Below, one piece after another: positions 51,301 to 61,949 of a stretch of DNA of 64,000 nucleotides. Made by a program: the position numbers and the translations under genes. Position 1 is the first letter of the stretch, and every line of letters starts with the position of its first letter. Under the pieces are notes generated by a model, which worked only from the letters and a program-made list of their open reading frames with translations, ran no database searches and was not told where the DNA came from. Source of the DNA: Glossina fuscipes (Eukaryota > Arthropoda > Insecta > Diptera > Glossinidae); NCBI RefSeq assembly GCF_014805625.2, contig NW_023998556.1, positions 709,131 to 773,130 on the forward strand, in the 5' to 3' direction.

Positions 51301-52275
51301 AGACACTCGTAATGTATAATAAGTTTTATATGTTATATCTACGTTTCACATATATATACTAGTATACTAGTATATGCATGTATATATTGTTTTATTATAT
51401 TTTTTATGCATATGTTGCACATAATGATTTACGGATTCATTTTACGTTCCATACTCATTACAATTATGAATTCATCAAAAAAACAGACGCAGACAGAATG
51501 AATTACTTGGATTTTCAGTAACTGAAAAATCGATTTTTTGCTTTTGCCGAACAAAATCAAACAATTAGAGGGTGCAACGCCCCAAACAATATTATGGTAC
51601 ACATGAGCGTTCGAATTTTACAAAAGAAATGGAAAGAATTAATGTATATTGAAAGCGCTTAGCAAAGTATGATCAAGTCAGACAGCAGAAGTTTTTTCAT
51701 ATGTTCCGCTGTCTTAAGATGTCTGCGCGAACGGCTCGCGATGCAACATTGACATTTCAGTTCTTAAAGACGCTCATATTGCAAGGTTTTAATTAAACGT
51801 AAAATATAAACAGAGAACATTGTAGTTTTGGATAAGCAGGCTTAAGTATAATCGCGAATGTTTGCTTCAATTCTTAAAAGGCAGAAGGCTGACTTTTGTG
51901 GAAAGAATGGGGTTGTATTTTTGTTGTGGAGATTAAGAATAATGAAAATGTTCAGATCTAGTTAAGGAATCAAACGATTAAATCGGATTTGAGGTTATGC
52001 TCTCAAACGTGAGGGGTCTCGTGCGGGGGCATTTGGTCGCCTACAGATTATCATGAGCTAATTATTACAACACTTAACATCTAAATATAACTCAACAATT
52101 GCTCTGAAGGAAAGCTTATGATTTTTGTTTAAATATTAAAAAATTTCAATTTAATTTTAAAAAAGGTGTCATAGATGCATGCTTTTGAACATATTTAGCT
52201 GTCGCTGCTTTCAAGGGAATACAATCAAATATTTGCTATAAACGCAGCATCAATCAGTAAATGAACAATTCTTAC
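48330..52275. other. No gene recognised, 3.9 kb
   Basis: No recognisable gene. The stretch near 49365-49450 (around GGCCGACGAAGACCATTGGG) is less AT-rich than its surroundings but has no frame. A 101-codon minus-strand frame at 50919-51224 is not distinctive. Short poly-A runs at 50305-50318 and T runs at 49080-49092 are present. Confidence 0.4.
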
Positions 52276-52426
52276 CTTGGATACAGATGAGCGAAATGAC
52301 AGCATAAACCAGCAGATATTTTATGGTCTTCAGCTTCGATGCTTTCATCCGTCCCTTACGACAACAGATGAAAGATGAAGAGTAACTAAACCCCGATGCA
52401 GGAGCAATTGAAAGCGGTGGCTTCAT
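52276..52426 (-). CDS. Candidate first coding exon, secreted/membrane protein
   Basis: On the minus strand the frame from ATG 52426 (MKPPLSIAPASGF) has a good fly start context (CAACACC before ATG). It runs into a basic stretch (KGRMKASKLKTIK) and then a 14-residue hydrophobic segment, YLLVYAVISLICIQ. The exon ends at 52276 with an excellent splice donor, CCAAG/GTAAGA. If the intron were read through, a stop follows at 52250, as expected for a true intron. Basic residues then a hydrophobic core describe a signal peptide or signal anchor. An in-frame upstream ATG at 52489 would extend it by 21 residues. The next exon is not visible, so the protein family cannot be named. This is the best candidate for a living gene in the window. 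Confidence 0.45.
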
Positions 52427-52489
52427 GGTGTTGGCGTGTGTGTATGTGCGTATAAGTGCATAAGCTGAGTTCCTTGTTACCCAACGCAT

Positions 52490-55307
52490 CTTGTAAAAGA
52501 TTTATCGAAATGTTTTATACATAGGTTTCCACGTTTATACGTTTATAGGCTTTCGCAGTGATAAAGTAAAAAGAAAGAATTCTTTAACTACTCCCGTTAT
52601 AATACCGCTCTGCTTTCTTCAACCTTTCCACAAACATGTATCACCGAAATATGCGGATATAGAGCTTTTCTCTTTGCTCTCAACTGATTTGATTGATAAT
52701 ATATTTTATTTCGTAAGAGTTTCTCTTTTTCTTCTATGTCATTAATTTTGATTTGATTTCTTTTTTTCAAACTTCTATTAAAATTTTCTTTTAAATTTTA
52801 GTTATTTTTTAGACGATTTTCTACAATTTTGCTTAGGGTTTCCGCTTTCATTCAATATACTGAAAAATAGTAAATATAGATCGAATTAATTTTGTAAAAT
52901 TTTATATTTCACCGTTAACAATTTTTTAAGTAATCTATTTAACAATGTTTATATATCCGCTCCTGCATTTTTTTTGTTTTTTGCAAATATCTACGTTTTA
53001 CGTTTTATACATAGTTCATTACATCTGAATATGAACCATAGCCAAGTAAGTGTACGAAGGTTTAAAGGGGTGGAAAAAAAAATAAAACGATCAAGTTGCT
53101 TTCGTGTTCTTTTAATGCGCGTTCTTCAGAAAAAGCGTTGAAAGCTTCTTAGGTCTCTGTAGACTAAAAATTAAAACTACGCGTTTTTGAACAAGCTCGA
53201 TTAGATGTTAAATATTTGGAGTCCGACTCAAATACAACTTTTTATTATATAAAGAATTTTCATTGATCAACATCACAGCCTTCTTAGCCATATAATGCGC
53301 CAAAGAGGCTCACGCTTCACGCTCACTCACGCAATTTCTTCAAGCTCGAAGCTATAATTTTTCCAATTCAGCTTAAGTTGGTTATTTGACTTTTCACACA
53401 CATATATAATTCTAAAATGAAGCTTTGAATTCTGATGATTCGTTAAATATGATTTTTAATTTTTTTTAAGTTTATTTAAAATTTTTTTAAAATCGTTTGC
53501 ACTTAATAAACTGGGTCTGCCAACTAAAAACTTCGTTAAGGAAAATAAAAGACCCGATCAAGAATGTTTAGTTTTTTTTTTTGATTAATTTATTTTTGTA
53601 AGTAATCAAAATTTGCAAAAGTTAATCATTGGTTTAGTTATTATATTAGAATTCTTCGTCGCACACAATAAACTGAACCTTTTTTCTAGAATTAGAAACA
53701 GTTTGGTACATTTTTCACACATCTTAAGATGTTTTATTGATCAAATATATCAAGTGGGTGGATATAGATTATTTTGTCTCTTCCTATGCTTATATATTTA
53801 AGATAAATTTCCGGTCAGATGCTAGAAAGTTGAACATGTATGTAGAAATCTGAAAATCGAACAAGGTAGGGCTACTACTATAGATTAGATTCGATCTAGT
53901 TAGAAAAACCTGCTTTATGAAAAACCTGTATTGAGTATGGAATCGTTCAATCAACCGTCCACTCTCTAGAGTATTTTTACAACAACGTCACCCTATTTTA
54001 TAAATTTATTTCGAAAAAAATCAAGTGTCATAGTTTCTTGCCTGTCCCTAATCATTCTACCTCAAGCCTCTCTCGCGAATGTTCTTTAAACTGAATCATT
54101 GTTTCGTATACAAGCAGATTGATAGTCCCAGCGTCGAATATTATAAATGTGCAATGTCTTGACACATTATAATCGCCGGACATAAAAAATATTAGCATTT
54201 ATGTGGGTGGCAATTATAGGAACTAACCAGAGTCCTTCGTTTCACGCTTTAAGATGTTAGCGGGCTTTGGAGAGAAGCAGAATTAAAAGTACAAAAATAT
54301 TGTCTACCATTTTCCCTTTTTTTTCACACACAAACCATACGTGAAGACATTTTGCGAAATTAAGTTGGCTTACTGCAAAAGTCTGCAGCAAAAAGAGTTA
54401 TGCTCCTGCTGAAGTGTACACAACATTTTTATTACAACTTTGTTAATTCGTTTATTGAAAAAATTATTTAAGCGTATCTTTTACACTTGAATTAATTTTT
54501 TAATAATAGTTTATTGTTGCTGTTGGTCTGAAGTATGATTATACTCTTTTCGATAATTATTTTTTCGATATTAATTTGCAAATATAGTAAAAGTGTTGTC
54601 TGAATTTTTCTTTATCATCCATCGGAATCATCGTCGTCTTTATGGACGCCATCAACATAATTACGAAAATATGATGTTTACACACGTTAACAATTTTTAT
54701 AAAAGTGTAGTTTTTGCTTTTACTTTTGTTTTTGTTGTTTTTTACTATTGTTTTAAGTTGACCATCTTTTCTCGTTAGCTTGTTTTGCATTTTATGGACT
54801 TTTATTTTCTCATTCTTTTATATCGACATTCACCCAATCGCAGCATATGGACATAAGCCGGACAGTCTTTCCTTTTTCGTGCCACGTTTACCAACAGCAC
54901 GCCGTTTGATTGCTGCTGGTTACTGCACTCAACTCTACTTTACTTTACTGGAATGGAGATTTTGATTTTGTTGCCTTATTATTATGTAATGATAGCTTTA
55001 GTTGCTTCGCCTTAAGCATTTTTTCATTATGAAAATGCAGTCCGCTGGAAAATCCTATAATCACTGAAATAAGAAAAAAGACGAAAATTGAAATGAAATC
55101 GTGTTTTGCAATAATAACGATAAGAGCAGCAACAACTAAGTGTTCAAGTTGGGCGAAGCAGAAAGAAAAATTTTTTTATGAAATTGAATTCAAATGAAAA
55201 AGCCACCAAAACTTTGAAAAAAAAACAAGAAGAATAAATCTATAAAAGAGGTGAAAAAATGTAATTAATTAAGAGATTATAAAAAAATGTAAAACCCCTC
55301 ATATTTT
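52490..55307. other. No gene recognised, 2.8 kb
   Basis: If the exon at 52.3 kb is real, the first part of this block would hold its promoter and leader, but I cannot point to a core promoter. The rest is AT-rich without recognisable genes. Confidence 0.35.
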
Positions 55308-55960
55308 TTAACCCTTTGCACTCCGTATGCACCGCTATTGCGCCAGTGCAATCAGTGCACTTACTTCATAGGCGCCGCTATTGCGTCACATGCTTTCATT
55401 GCACTAACTCTGTCGGCGCCGCTATTGCGTAGTTTGCATTCAATGACTAGCGAATTTTGAATTTTGTTTTATATTAGATAGATTTACCCTTGAGAAAAAA
55501 TGGAAGAAGGAGATTATTGAGAAAGTTTTGAGATCAGTGAAAACGAAAGTGATAATGAAATTGATACCAAGAGATATATTCGAGGTGGGTCAGAAGTAAT
55601 AGTCAGTAAACGTAACGTAGTGCTCGACTACACACATTCAGTGGGGGGTGGAGATTGGGCTGATCAATATGGATCAACTTATTGCTTCCTAAGAAAATCT
55701 CTCAAGAGGTGGCAAAAGTTATTTTTTGGGGGGATGGAAATATGTATAATCAATGCGTATACCCTCTATAAAACCATTCAAAAACAGAATGGGCAAATTA
55801 CTCTCAATGATTTTACTCGTAAAAGTTCTTTAAAAGAAACGTTATATTCCGCTTCATATCTCGCGTTCTATCCTCCTTTTTGCTTATCTATCCTGAACGT
55901 GTTATAGCGTGTAATTTTCTATTTCATTATCATTAAAAATTTCGTATTTATTTTGATGTA
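55308..55960 (+). mobile_element. piggyBac-type element, internally deleted
   Basis: The left end follows a TTAA at 55308-55311 and begins CCCTTTGCACTCCG, a typical piggyBac terminus. Three copies of a subterminal motif close to GCGCCGCTATTGCGT lie at about 55332, 55372 and 55416, spaced 40-44 bp, likely transposase binding sites. A short acidic N-terminal segment is joined in frame to the C-terminal part of the transposase. No right terminus was found. It differs from the 13.3 kb element in both ends and protein. Confidence 0.8.
55500..55907 (+). pseudogene. piggyBac transposase, deletion derivative
   Basis: From ATG 55500 the frame gives MEEGDY, a TGA at 55518-55520, then an acidic stretch (ESDNEID), as at the N-terminus of the family. 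At about 55596 it passes straight into the C-terminal catalytic region: LDYTHSVGGGDWADQY with the region of the third aspartate, then RKSLKRWQKLFFGGMEICI. Roughly 400 internal residues, with the first two aspartates, are absent. The frame is otherwise open to 55907. The joining of both ends without frame loss points to a clean internal deletion, as seen in non-autonomous derivatives. Confidence 0.82.
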
Positions 55961-56034
55961 TTTTAATATATATTTTTATGTGATGCGGAGAAAGGAGAAT
56001 AAATATTTCCAATACTTACATTCTAACAAGTGGT

Positions 56035-56137
56035 CGCTCATTTACTTACTCTCTAAAGTTGTCAGATTCGAAGTTCGCTCATCTACTTACTCTCTAAAGT
56101 TGTGAAATTCGTAGTTCGCTCATTTACTTACTCTCCC
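56035..56137. repeat. Minisatellite, 41 bp unit x 2.5
   Basis: The unit begins CGCTCATTTACTTACTCTCT and repeats at 56035, 56076 and 56117 with few differences; the third copy is partial. It lies about 130 bp after the piggyBac derivative. Confidence 0.92.
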
Positions 56138-57053
56138 CTTCATATTGCTTATAAAAAGTACCAAGCGTTTAGAATAGTGAGAGCACAGAGTTGCTTTTAA
56201 TAAATGTGAAATTTGTGATCTTAATGTGAAATGAATGAAAATAAACAAAAACTACATAAAAAAAGTTAAAAGTCCTTGGTAGAACGAAGTGAAATTGTAT
56301 TCGCTTAGACCGGTATGTTGACATTATCGATTCTTTTCTCTTATCGGAAAACATTGAGACCGATAGTTCTGCCAATTTGTTACTGGCTCCAATAAGATTA
56401 GTTGCATTGTCGCTGTAAACATTTTGATAGCGCCATCTACACCTGATAAAACATTTTAATGATCCTATATAAGCGTTAGTTGATAAGTCACCTACAAGTT
56501 CAAGATGGACTGCTTTTATAGCATAACAATAAAATGCTGCTACATATGCCTTTGTTGGCTTTTTTCCTCTAATTTCGTAGTGGGTCCATTATGGTTCGAA
56601 ATAATCAACAGCAATTGCAGGTGAAATTCTTGTTGAAGGAAAATTTCCTATTATTTGTTGACATAATTGCCTTGTTGCATTCTATTAATTCTATGATTCT
56701 CAATAATTTGTCTGAAAGTTCCCAACATCTGAGAGTAAGCGTCCACATTTGTTTATGATTGTTTCTACCTCAGGTGAGCGTCTGAATTTGTAAGAATTAG
56801 AGAGTCTGAATTATTTTCTATGCATTCTACAGCTGCTTCTCCTTTCGAATTCAACTACCAGTGATTAGTTTCTATACAATATGGCATATTTCAAAATGTT
56901 CCTCGGTGCGTAAAACCAGCATTTATAAAGCACATCATTCATTTCATGTTTGTGCTGAATATTGTCAATGGTAGCTAATTGTAAACAAATGTGGACGTTT
57001 ATTCTCAGATGTAGGCAATTTTTATACAAATACTTGAACAATTATTAAAAATT
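56138..57053. other. No gene recognised
   Basis: No coding signal was identified between the minisatellite and the RNA polymerase I fragment. Confidence 0.4.
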
Positions 57054-57334
57054 GACGATTTTGCCATGGGCACTAATGCAATTGTGGCGGTTAATTCTTA
57101 TACCGGCTATGATATGGAGGATGCCATGATTATAAATAAATCTGGGTATAAATGTGGTTTCACTCACGTTAGCATCTATAAATCAAAATTTTTTGGTTTG
57201 AGTGGAACTTGCTATTTTGGTCATAATCCGCAAATGCCAGAACTTCGCGAGCATTTAGATAATGACGGCTTACCTCATCCGGGCAGCAGACTTTAATATG
57301 ATGGCCCACTTTATTGGTAGTTAAATTGTTCTTA
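57054..57334 (+). pseudogene. RpI135: RNA polymerase I subunit 2 (Rpa135) fragment
   Basis: The frame around 57066-57296 contains MGTNAIVAVNSYTGYDMEDA followed by MIINKSGY, the strongly conserved hybrid-binding block of second-largest RNA polymerase subunits. Its wording (GTNAIVAV...GYDMEDAMIINK) fits the Pol I subunit rather than Pol II (GVNTIVAI...GYDQEDS) or Pol III. The following HLDNDGLPHPGSRL also fits Pol I. TAA interrupts after SRL; YDGPLYW continues in the same frame to a TAG. Only about 90 of the usual 1100 or so residues are present, so this is a fragment. Its missing flanks and the adjacent unrelated fragment show a rearranged pseudogene. Confidence 0.8.
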
Positions 57335-57365
57335 ACATGAACTCAAAAGTTTATAGTATTTCGTA

Positions 57366-58350
57366 GTTTTGACAAAGTTGTAACACGTATGTGTCATAAT
57401 CCTGAATATGGACCTTTGTTATTGGCTTGGATGTTTGTGAAAATACGGTATACTAACGCTTCGGAAAATGATCAGCAGTTGCTACGTTGCCGTCAAATGG
57501 GCAAACGAGCATTGGATTTAAACTGCTTTTCGTATATGCATGATATGATTTCAAACTCGATATTTAAGGTATAGAAACATCGAATCAGTTTTGGCTCCTT
57601 CTCTCATGTTCTTTTGAATTAGGAAGATTCATTGGTCTCCCGTATAGTACGCAAGACGGTTTACAATATGTTGTGTTGTATGTGCGATTATTTTGATGGC
57701 GATGGTTCTTGTTGTAAATATCCTTATGTATATCACTTATTGAACTTAGTGAACTATTGGCATGGCACAGTTTGGCTAAAGATTTTGGTAGTACAAAGGG
57801 TAATTAAAAAAATAATTACAAAGTTTTCAGCCAAATATATGGGATATTTTAAAATATTATTTCGTTGAAAATTTAAATTAAATTTAAAGTAAATTTACCT
57901 TCTGCACAATCTACACAATTTAATCATAAATGCAGGACATGCACTTTCCTTCTATCAACGTGTATCTCAGGATGTTGAATCGTCCAAAACCTATGGGGAG
58001 CTGATAAGCAACTTATTGAGAATTAACGCATGTATTTATTTTTGCGAAAAAAACACACCGCATTAATGCATTTCTTTCTATAAAGTCTTCGGAAGAAGAA
58101 GAACTTCTTATGTCACAAAGGTTATGCATCAAGTGTGCAAATTTATTAAAAGATATTGCCGTTTTCCTCTTAGAGGCGGAAAAATTGCAAGAAATATACT
58201 TGAATCAAGCGAGGAGATCAAAAATTGTTATAAAAAATTAAGATTGCTTGCAAGAACTACCGATCGATTTGCCACAAGCGCACGAGAATTAGTGTAGACA
58301 TCAAGACAAAAACGCCGCAGACTATTGTGGGCGTCGGGGCAGAAAACGTT
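57366..58350 (+). pseudogene. Probable Nup188 nucleoporin fragment with introns
   Basis: An exon-like block starts after a TAG acceptor at 57366 (FDKVVTRMCHNPEYGPLLLA) and ends at 57568 (SNSIFK). A 54 bp GT...AG intron (57569-57622) follows, then EDSLVSRIVRKTVYNMLCCM to about 57800. A third block begins after CAG at 57935 (GHALSFYQRVSQDVES). A fourth starts after AAG at about 58085 (SSEEEELLMSQRLCIKCANL) and carries in-frame stops (58220 region and after). The HNPEYGPLLLAWM block resembles the scaffold nucleoporin Nup188 as I recall it, but I could not align it. The retained intron means DNA-level duplication rather than a processed copy. The later blocks may belong to another gene. Confidence 0.5.
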
Positions 58351-58667
58351 CATGTACATGTATCAGAGAAATGTTCTACATATTGTGACATAACCACGCC
58401 TTTTCGGTTCATTGATAATCAAAAAAAGAAAGTAATAATAGTAAAATATGACTTTTGCAATAAATGACCCCATTAGAGAATAATTGGATTTATTTTCTCT
58501 AAGGTCAATCCGTCAGTTGATCTGAAACTCTGCATACGAAAACTTTTTTGGGAATCCATTGCATATGAATCGATGTTTGCGTCATATTTATAAAAGATAT
58601 CTGTTAAGTGCTTAAGTGTGTTTTGATCATTTATTGGCTTGAAAAAGGCATTTATTAAAAAAAAACC

Positions 58668-59335
58668 GGTACAATTATATTAATCAAAATATTTTCCATC
58701 ATCTTCTATAATTTTTTCGCGTCCGTCTGGCAATACAGCAATGCCACGCCGAAAGAACGATATTGGTTTAGCAGCTATCCAATTACCGGCCCATTCTGGC
58801 ACTTCTTCAGCGTTTCGAAACCGCGTGCCGGCCAAGCTATGCTGAATCGATCTGAACAAGTAGTTTCAGAAGGCGGTATGTTTGGTGAGTTCGCTGGTTG
58901 CGGCGGAATTTCCTATTCAAACCGTAACAGTCTATCGTAAACAACTTTTGTGATTTCCGGCCTAGCATTGTCATGCAGGGGAATGACTTTACGCCCTATT
59001 ATTGCTCTTTTTTTTAATAATACAGCGTTCAATTTTTTCAATTGACGTCGGTAAACATCTGCAGTAGAAGTTTCATTGGGTTTTAGCAGCGCGTAATGCA
59101 CTATACCCTGCCGTATGCAGAGCAAAACTTTATGCCCATGAATATTCGCTTCGGAGTTGATTTGAATAGTTCTCTTGGGCTAACTCACAACTTTCTGTCG
59201 ATGTGATCGCCGTAGTAGATTCATTTTTCATCGACAGTGATAACACGTCAAAGAAAAGTCGTCTTCTTTGCCTAGTAAGCGATGAAAAACGCGATGTTGA
59301 AACGATTTGAAATGGCATTTTTAGTCAAAACGTAT
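58668..59335 (-). mobile_element. Old mariner transposase relic
   Basis: Reading the minus strand over several frames gives VITVDEK then IYYGDHIDRK (TGDEKW block, its Trp now a stop). STPKRIFMGIKFCSA and IRQGIVHYALLKPNETSTAD follow, then IPLHDNARPEITKVV with the second aspartate, and NSPNIPPSE where the third aspartate should be. The C-terminal AWPARGFETLKK and the final MMENILI region follow in order. The third catalytic Asp (PYSPD) reads Asn. Several stops and frameshifts show long decay. The motif order and spacing match mariner; the sequence is distinct from the 5.6/47 kb and 19.6 kb elements. No terminal repeats were found, though AAAAAACCGGTACAAT lies at its C-terminal edge. Confidence 0.8.
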
Positions 59336-59786
59336 TTTCCTGTGTTTGAATCTTTCTCGTAGCATGTAAACATTTAGAAATGGTTGATGCAGATAAGGAA
59401 TGATACAACAACAACAAACAACAACAATATAGTTTTGAGCATTGTGTGGGGTTTTTCTTACGATTAATAGGCATAAAGCCTCAAAAAAGTGAAAAAAGAA
59501 CATTTAATCATTTACAACTTTGTGTGGATATGATCGATTTAACACAGTATGCTCTTATATCTTGGCACAAATACAACTGATTTTTCAAAAGTAAAAGACA
59601 AAATGAAATGCATTAACTAAATTGCTTTGAAAGACTTAAGCGATAAGAAGGAAAACACGTACGACTGTAAAAAGACCCTAGTTAAGGACAATAGATTCGG
59701 TTTTTTAAATTTATTTTGGATAAACTATTTACTAATATTAGGCATGATTTTAAAAATTGGTTTCATACGATTGAAAGCTGGTATCG

Positions 59787-60118
59787 GTGAAAGGTTTACA
59801 TGCAAATATGGAAGGTACCAATCTACGTGGTTGCAATTTTGAAGACCCTTCGGGCTTAAGAACTAATTTAGAGGGTGTTAATCTGAAAGGGGCTTGCCTG
59901 GAAAGATCTAATATGACTGGTGTCAATCTACGAGTAGCCAACCTTAAAGACGCGAACATGAAGAATCGTAATCTTCGGGCCGCAGTTTTGGCCGGCGCCG
60001 ATTTAGAACGTTGTTGGGTTGTGATTTGTAAGAGGCAAACTTGCTTGGAGCAAATCTCAAAGATGCCGAATTAACCTTGATGGTCACTTCACTCCATATG
60101 TCTCAAGACATACGATGA
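59787..60118 (+). pseudogene. KCTD9: KCTD9 C-terminal fragment, pentapeptide repeats
   Basis: The translation shows consecutive pentapeptide units of the A(N/D)Lxx type. It carries wording typical of KCTD9: GCNFEDPSGLRTNLEGVNLK, then GVNLRVANLKDANMKNRNLR and AVLAGADLER. A frameshift at about 60013 and a TAA in place of a Gln codon follow. In the new frame EANLLGANLKDAEL and the C-terminal SLHMSQDIR lead to TGA 60116-60118. KCTD9 is a BTB-domain adaptor for Cullin-3 ubiquitin ligases. The N-terminal BTB domain and the first repeats are missing; upstream sequence has no homologous frame. No intron is visible within the fragment, so a truncated processed copy or an exon fragment are both possible. 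Confidence 0.85.
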
Positions 60119-60450
60119 AAGTGAGTTAATGGTAATGGGTTAAGCATCAGCAATAATTCTATGATGTTTGTCTTTTTTAACAAAAGATGAAAAAACTTGA
60201 TTGAGATAATTCCGCATTTAATAAAAACTTATTTATGATGTTATGATCGATACGAGCGTATAGTTAAGGTCAGCCGCGATATAACAATCGAAGCTAAACG
60301 TATCATTCACGGCGTCAGCCCTTAAAGTACCTACGATGTGTAAGGTGAGATGTGTGATCTATGTTTTACCAAAGTGTTGCGTACAAGCCAAAAAGGATCG
60401 TATCGAAAATTTCGACAAAAGCCAAGTTCAACTATTTCATTGTTTAAGGG

Positions 60451-60452
60451 TT

Positions 60453-60500
<48 letters not shown>

Positions 60501-60513
60501 GCTCTCGCTCTCT
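60451..60513 (+). repeat. (CT)n microsatellite
   Basis: About 63 bp of nearly pure CT repeat, with a few CCT and CGCT interruptions at the ends. It produces false Leu-Ser and Arg-Glu frames on the two strands. Confidence 0.95.
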
Positions 60514-60554
60514 CTTCCTTCTAAAGCAAATTAGGCTTGCCTTCATTTTAATAC

Positions 60555-60750
60555 AAGCTATCCGCCTCAGTAGCCCATTAGTCAGTGCGCACGGATTTAA
60601 ATCTCAAGCAGGGTTGAAGTTTCTTTGATCGCAGCTATAATAGTGAGTGGGCCGATGGCACACACATCCCCTAGACTTGCGGCCAACCCCTTGCCTTCTC
60701 CATCTCTTTCCTCTTTTCTTTCTGGTCGTCATCGCACTACTCAAAAAAAT
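60555..60750 (+). repeat. tRNA-derived SINE-like copy
   Basis: It contains a degenerate tRNA-like head (TTAGTCAGTGCGCACGGAT then TTAAATCTC, box B region about 60594-60604). A body ends with CTTTCTGGTCGTCATCGCAC followed by TACTCAA. The copy at 62815-62965 shows the same order (TAAGTCAGTGTTCGCGGATT, GAAATCTCAGTGCGG, CTATCTCTTCCTGTCTTT, CTTTCTAGTCCTCACCGTGC). No target duplication was identified. Confidence 0.6.
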
Positions 60751-60759
60751 GTTCAAAAA

Positions 60760-61270
60760 AATAGTAGCTAGAATCATCTTTGGCAAGATTTTGAGAACTT
60801 TTTTAACCGATTGATATTTTAAGAAGACCAATGAAAGCATTGTCAAGTACACAGGAGAACCTTAAATTAGCCGCTTTACACCATATTTTTTCACTATCAC
60901 TTGTATTGCACTTGTAACAAATCTGGACAGAAATAGTGACACGCGATGTACCAAAATTTGAAGACATCTTCCTTAAGAGCTAACTAGCCTTTGCGAAAAG
61001 AAAAGAACGCAACACTTATTTAACATAGTTTACAAACACATTTATATACATTACACATAGTGGAATACAAATTGGTGTGCTCTTCCCCTTCGAAGATATT
61101 TTAAATTTATTTAAAGCAAGCGGTGATTGAAGTGTTTTAAAACTTTATTTGATTTGTATTCTTCCCCTAAGAAAGAAAAATTTTCAAATATTTTTATTTC
61201 AACTTCACTTCCGTTTTAATGTAGTTTTCTCATCTCATCACTACTTCGCATTTTTCCTTTCCTCAGGTAT
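60760..61270. other. No gene recognised
   Basis: Short AT-rich spacer between a SINE-like copy and the solo mariner end; nothing coding was seen. Confidence 0.4.
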
Positions 61271-61306
61271 ATATAAAAATAATGGATTTATTTTTCCCCA
61301 AACTAA
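61271..61306 (+). mobile_element. Solo mariner end
   Basis: ATATAAAAATAATGGATTTA followed by TTTTTCCCCAAACTAA reproduces the reverse complement of the left terminus of mariner copy 1, including the interior ATAT, with one C-to-A difference that is shared with the right end of copy 2. It ends before TATA. No transposase sequence is adjacent, so this is either a remnant of a deleted element or the end of a very short derivative. Confidence 0.8.
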
Positions 61307-61949
61307 TATATAATATATGTGTACATATTTTCATTCTCCCCCAAAAATATGCCAATAGTATACATCATTATGATGGTAGCTTATTTCTGGAAACTGGGTG
61401 TTTTATTTACCATATTTGTGGAATCTGGGCGGCTAACTTGTGAAATCTGGGCGGTTTATTTACCGTATTTGTTGAGTCGCTGGAATCGTCCATCGAAAAC
61501 AAATAATAAAAGTCATGAAATTGTTCGCAAGGAAACGTTCATAATACACTGCGACAACGGAAGAGGGATGCAATTCCTTGAGACTCTTGTAGCAATTATA
61601 TCAAACATACCAAGCAAGACTGATGACGTAATACCTCCTTGAATAAGTTTTAATAAGAAGTCTATTCCAGATCCAACGTTCTACGTTCAAGAACGAGTGA
61701 ATGGATAAAAGATAAACGCCGTGCATGCAGAAGTAAAATTCTATCCCGTCATAGTCTCCTCAAAGCAAAGGAGAGAAATTGTTGGTTGAATACCTTTAAT
61801 CATATGAACGTAATAATCATTACTGTGAGACTAAATAAAAGACGCATACCTAACGGCTTTAACAAAGCCGTTTAAAGACCTTTCGTAACATAGGTGCCCT
61901 AAAAGTCCTTTTAATGAAACCAAATGCAGATTTCGCCTTGCATACAACA
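61307..61949 (+). other. Unrecognised; 107-codon frame, possible LINE linker
   Basis: A frame at 61319-61642 starts in the mariner end flank. Its middle part carries a short internal duplication (ATCTGGGCGG twice, near 61425 and 61446, with repeated TTTATTTACC), and it ends IIHCDNGRGMQFLETL-type residues. I cannot name it. The block at 61690-61800 reads like the basic linker between endonuclease and reverse transcriptase of a LINE, but on the opposite strand to the fragment at 61950, so this is weak. Confidence 0.3.

Noticed and set aside
57066..57296. RNA polymerase II or III second-largest subunit
   Set aside because: The wording GTNAIVAV and GYDMEDAMIINK fits the Pol I subunit; Pol II has GYDQEDS and Pol III GYDIEDA-type residues.
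60331..60546. Arg-Glu and Leu-Ser repeat proteins on the two strands
   Set aside because: They are translations of the (CT)n microsatellite.
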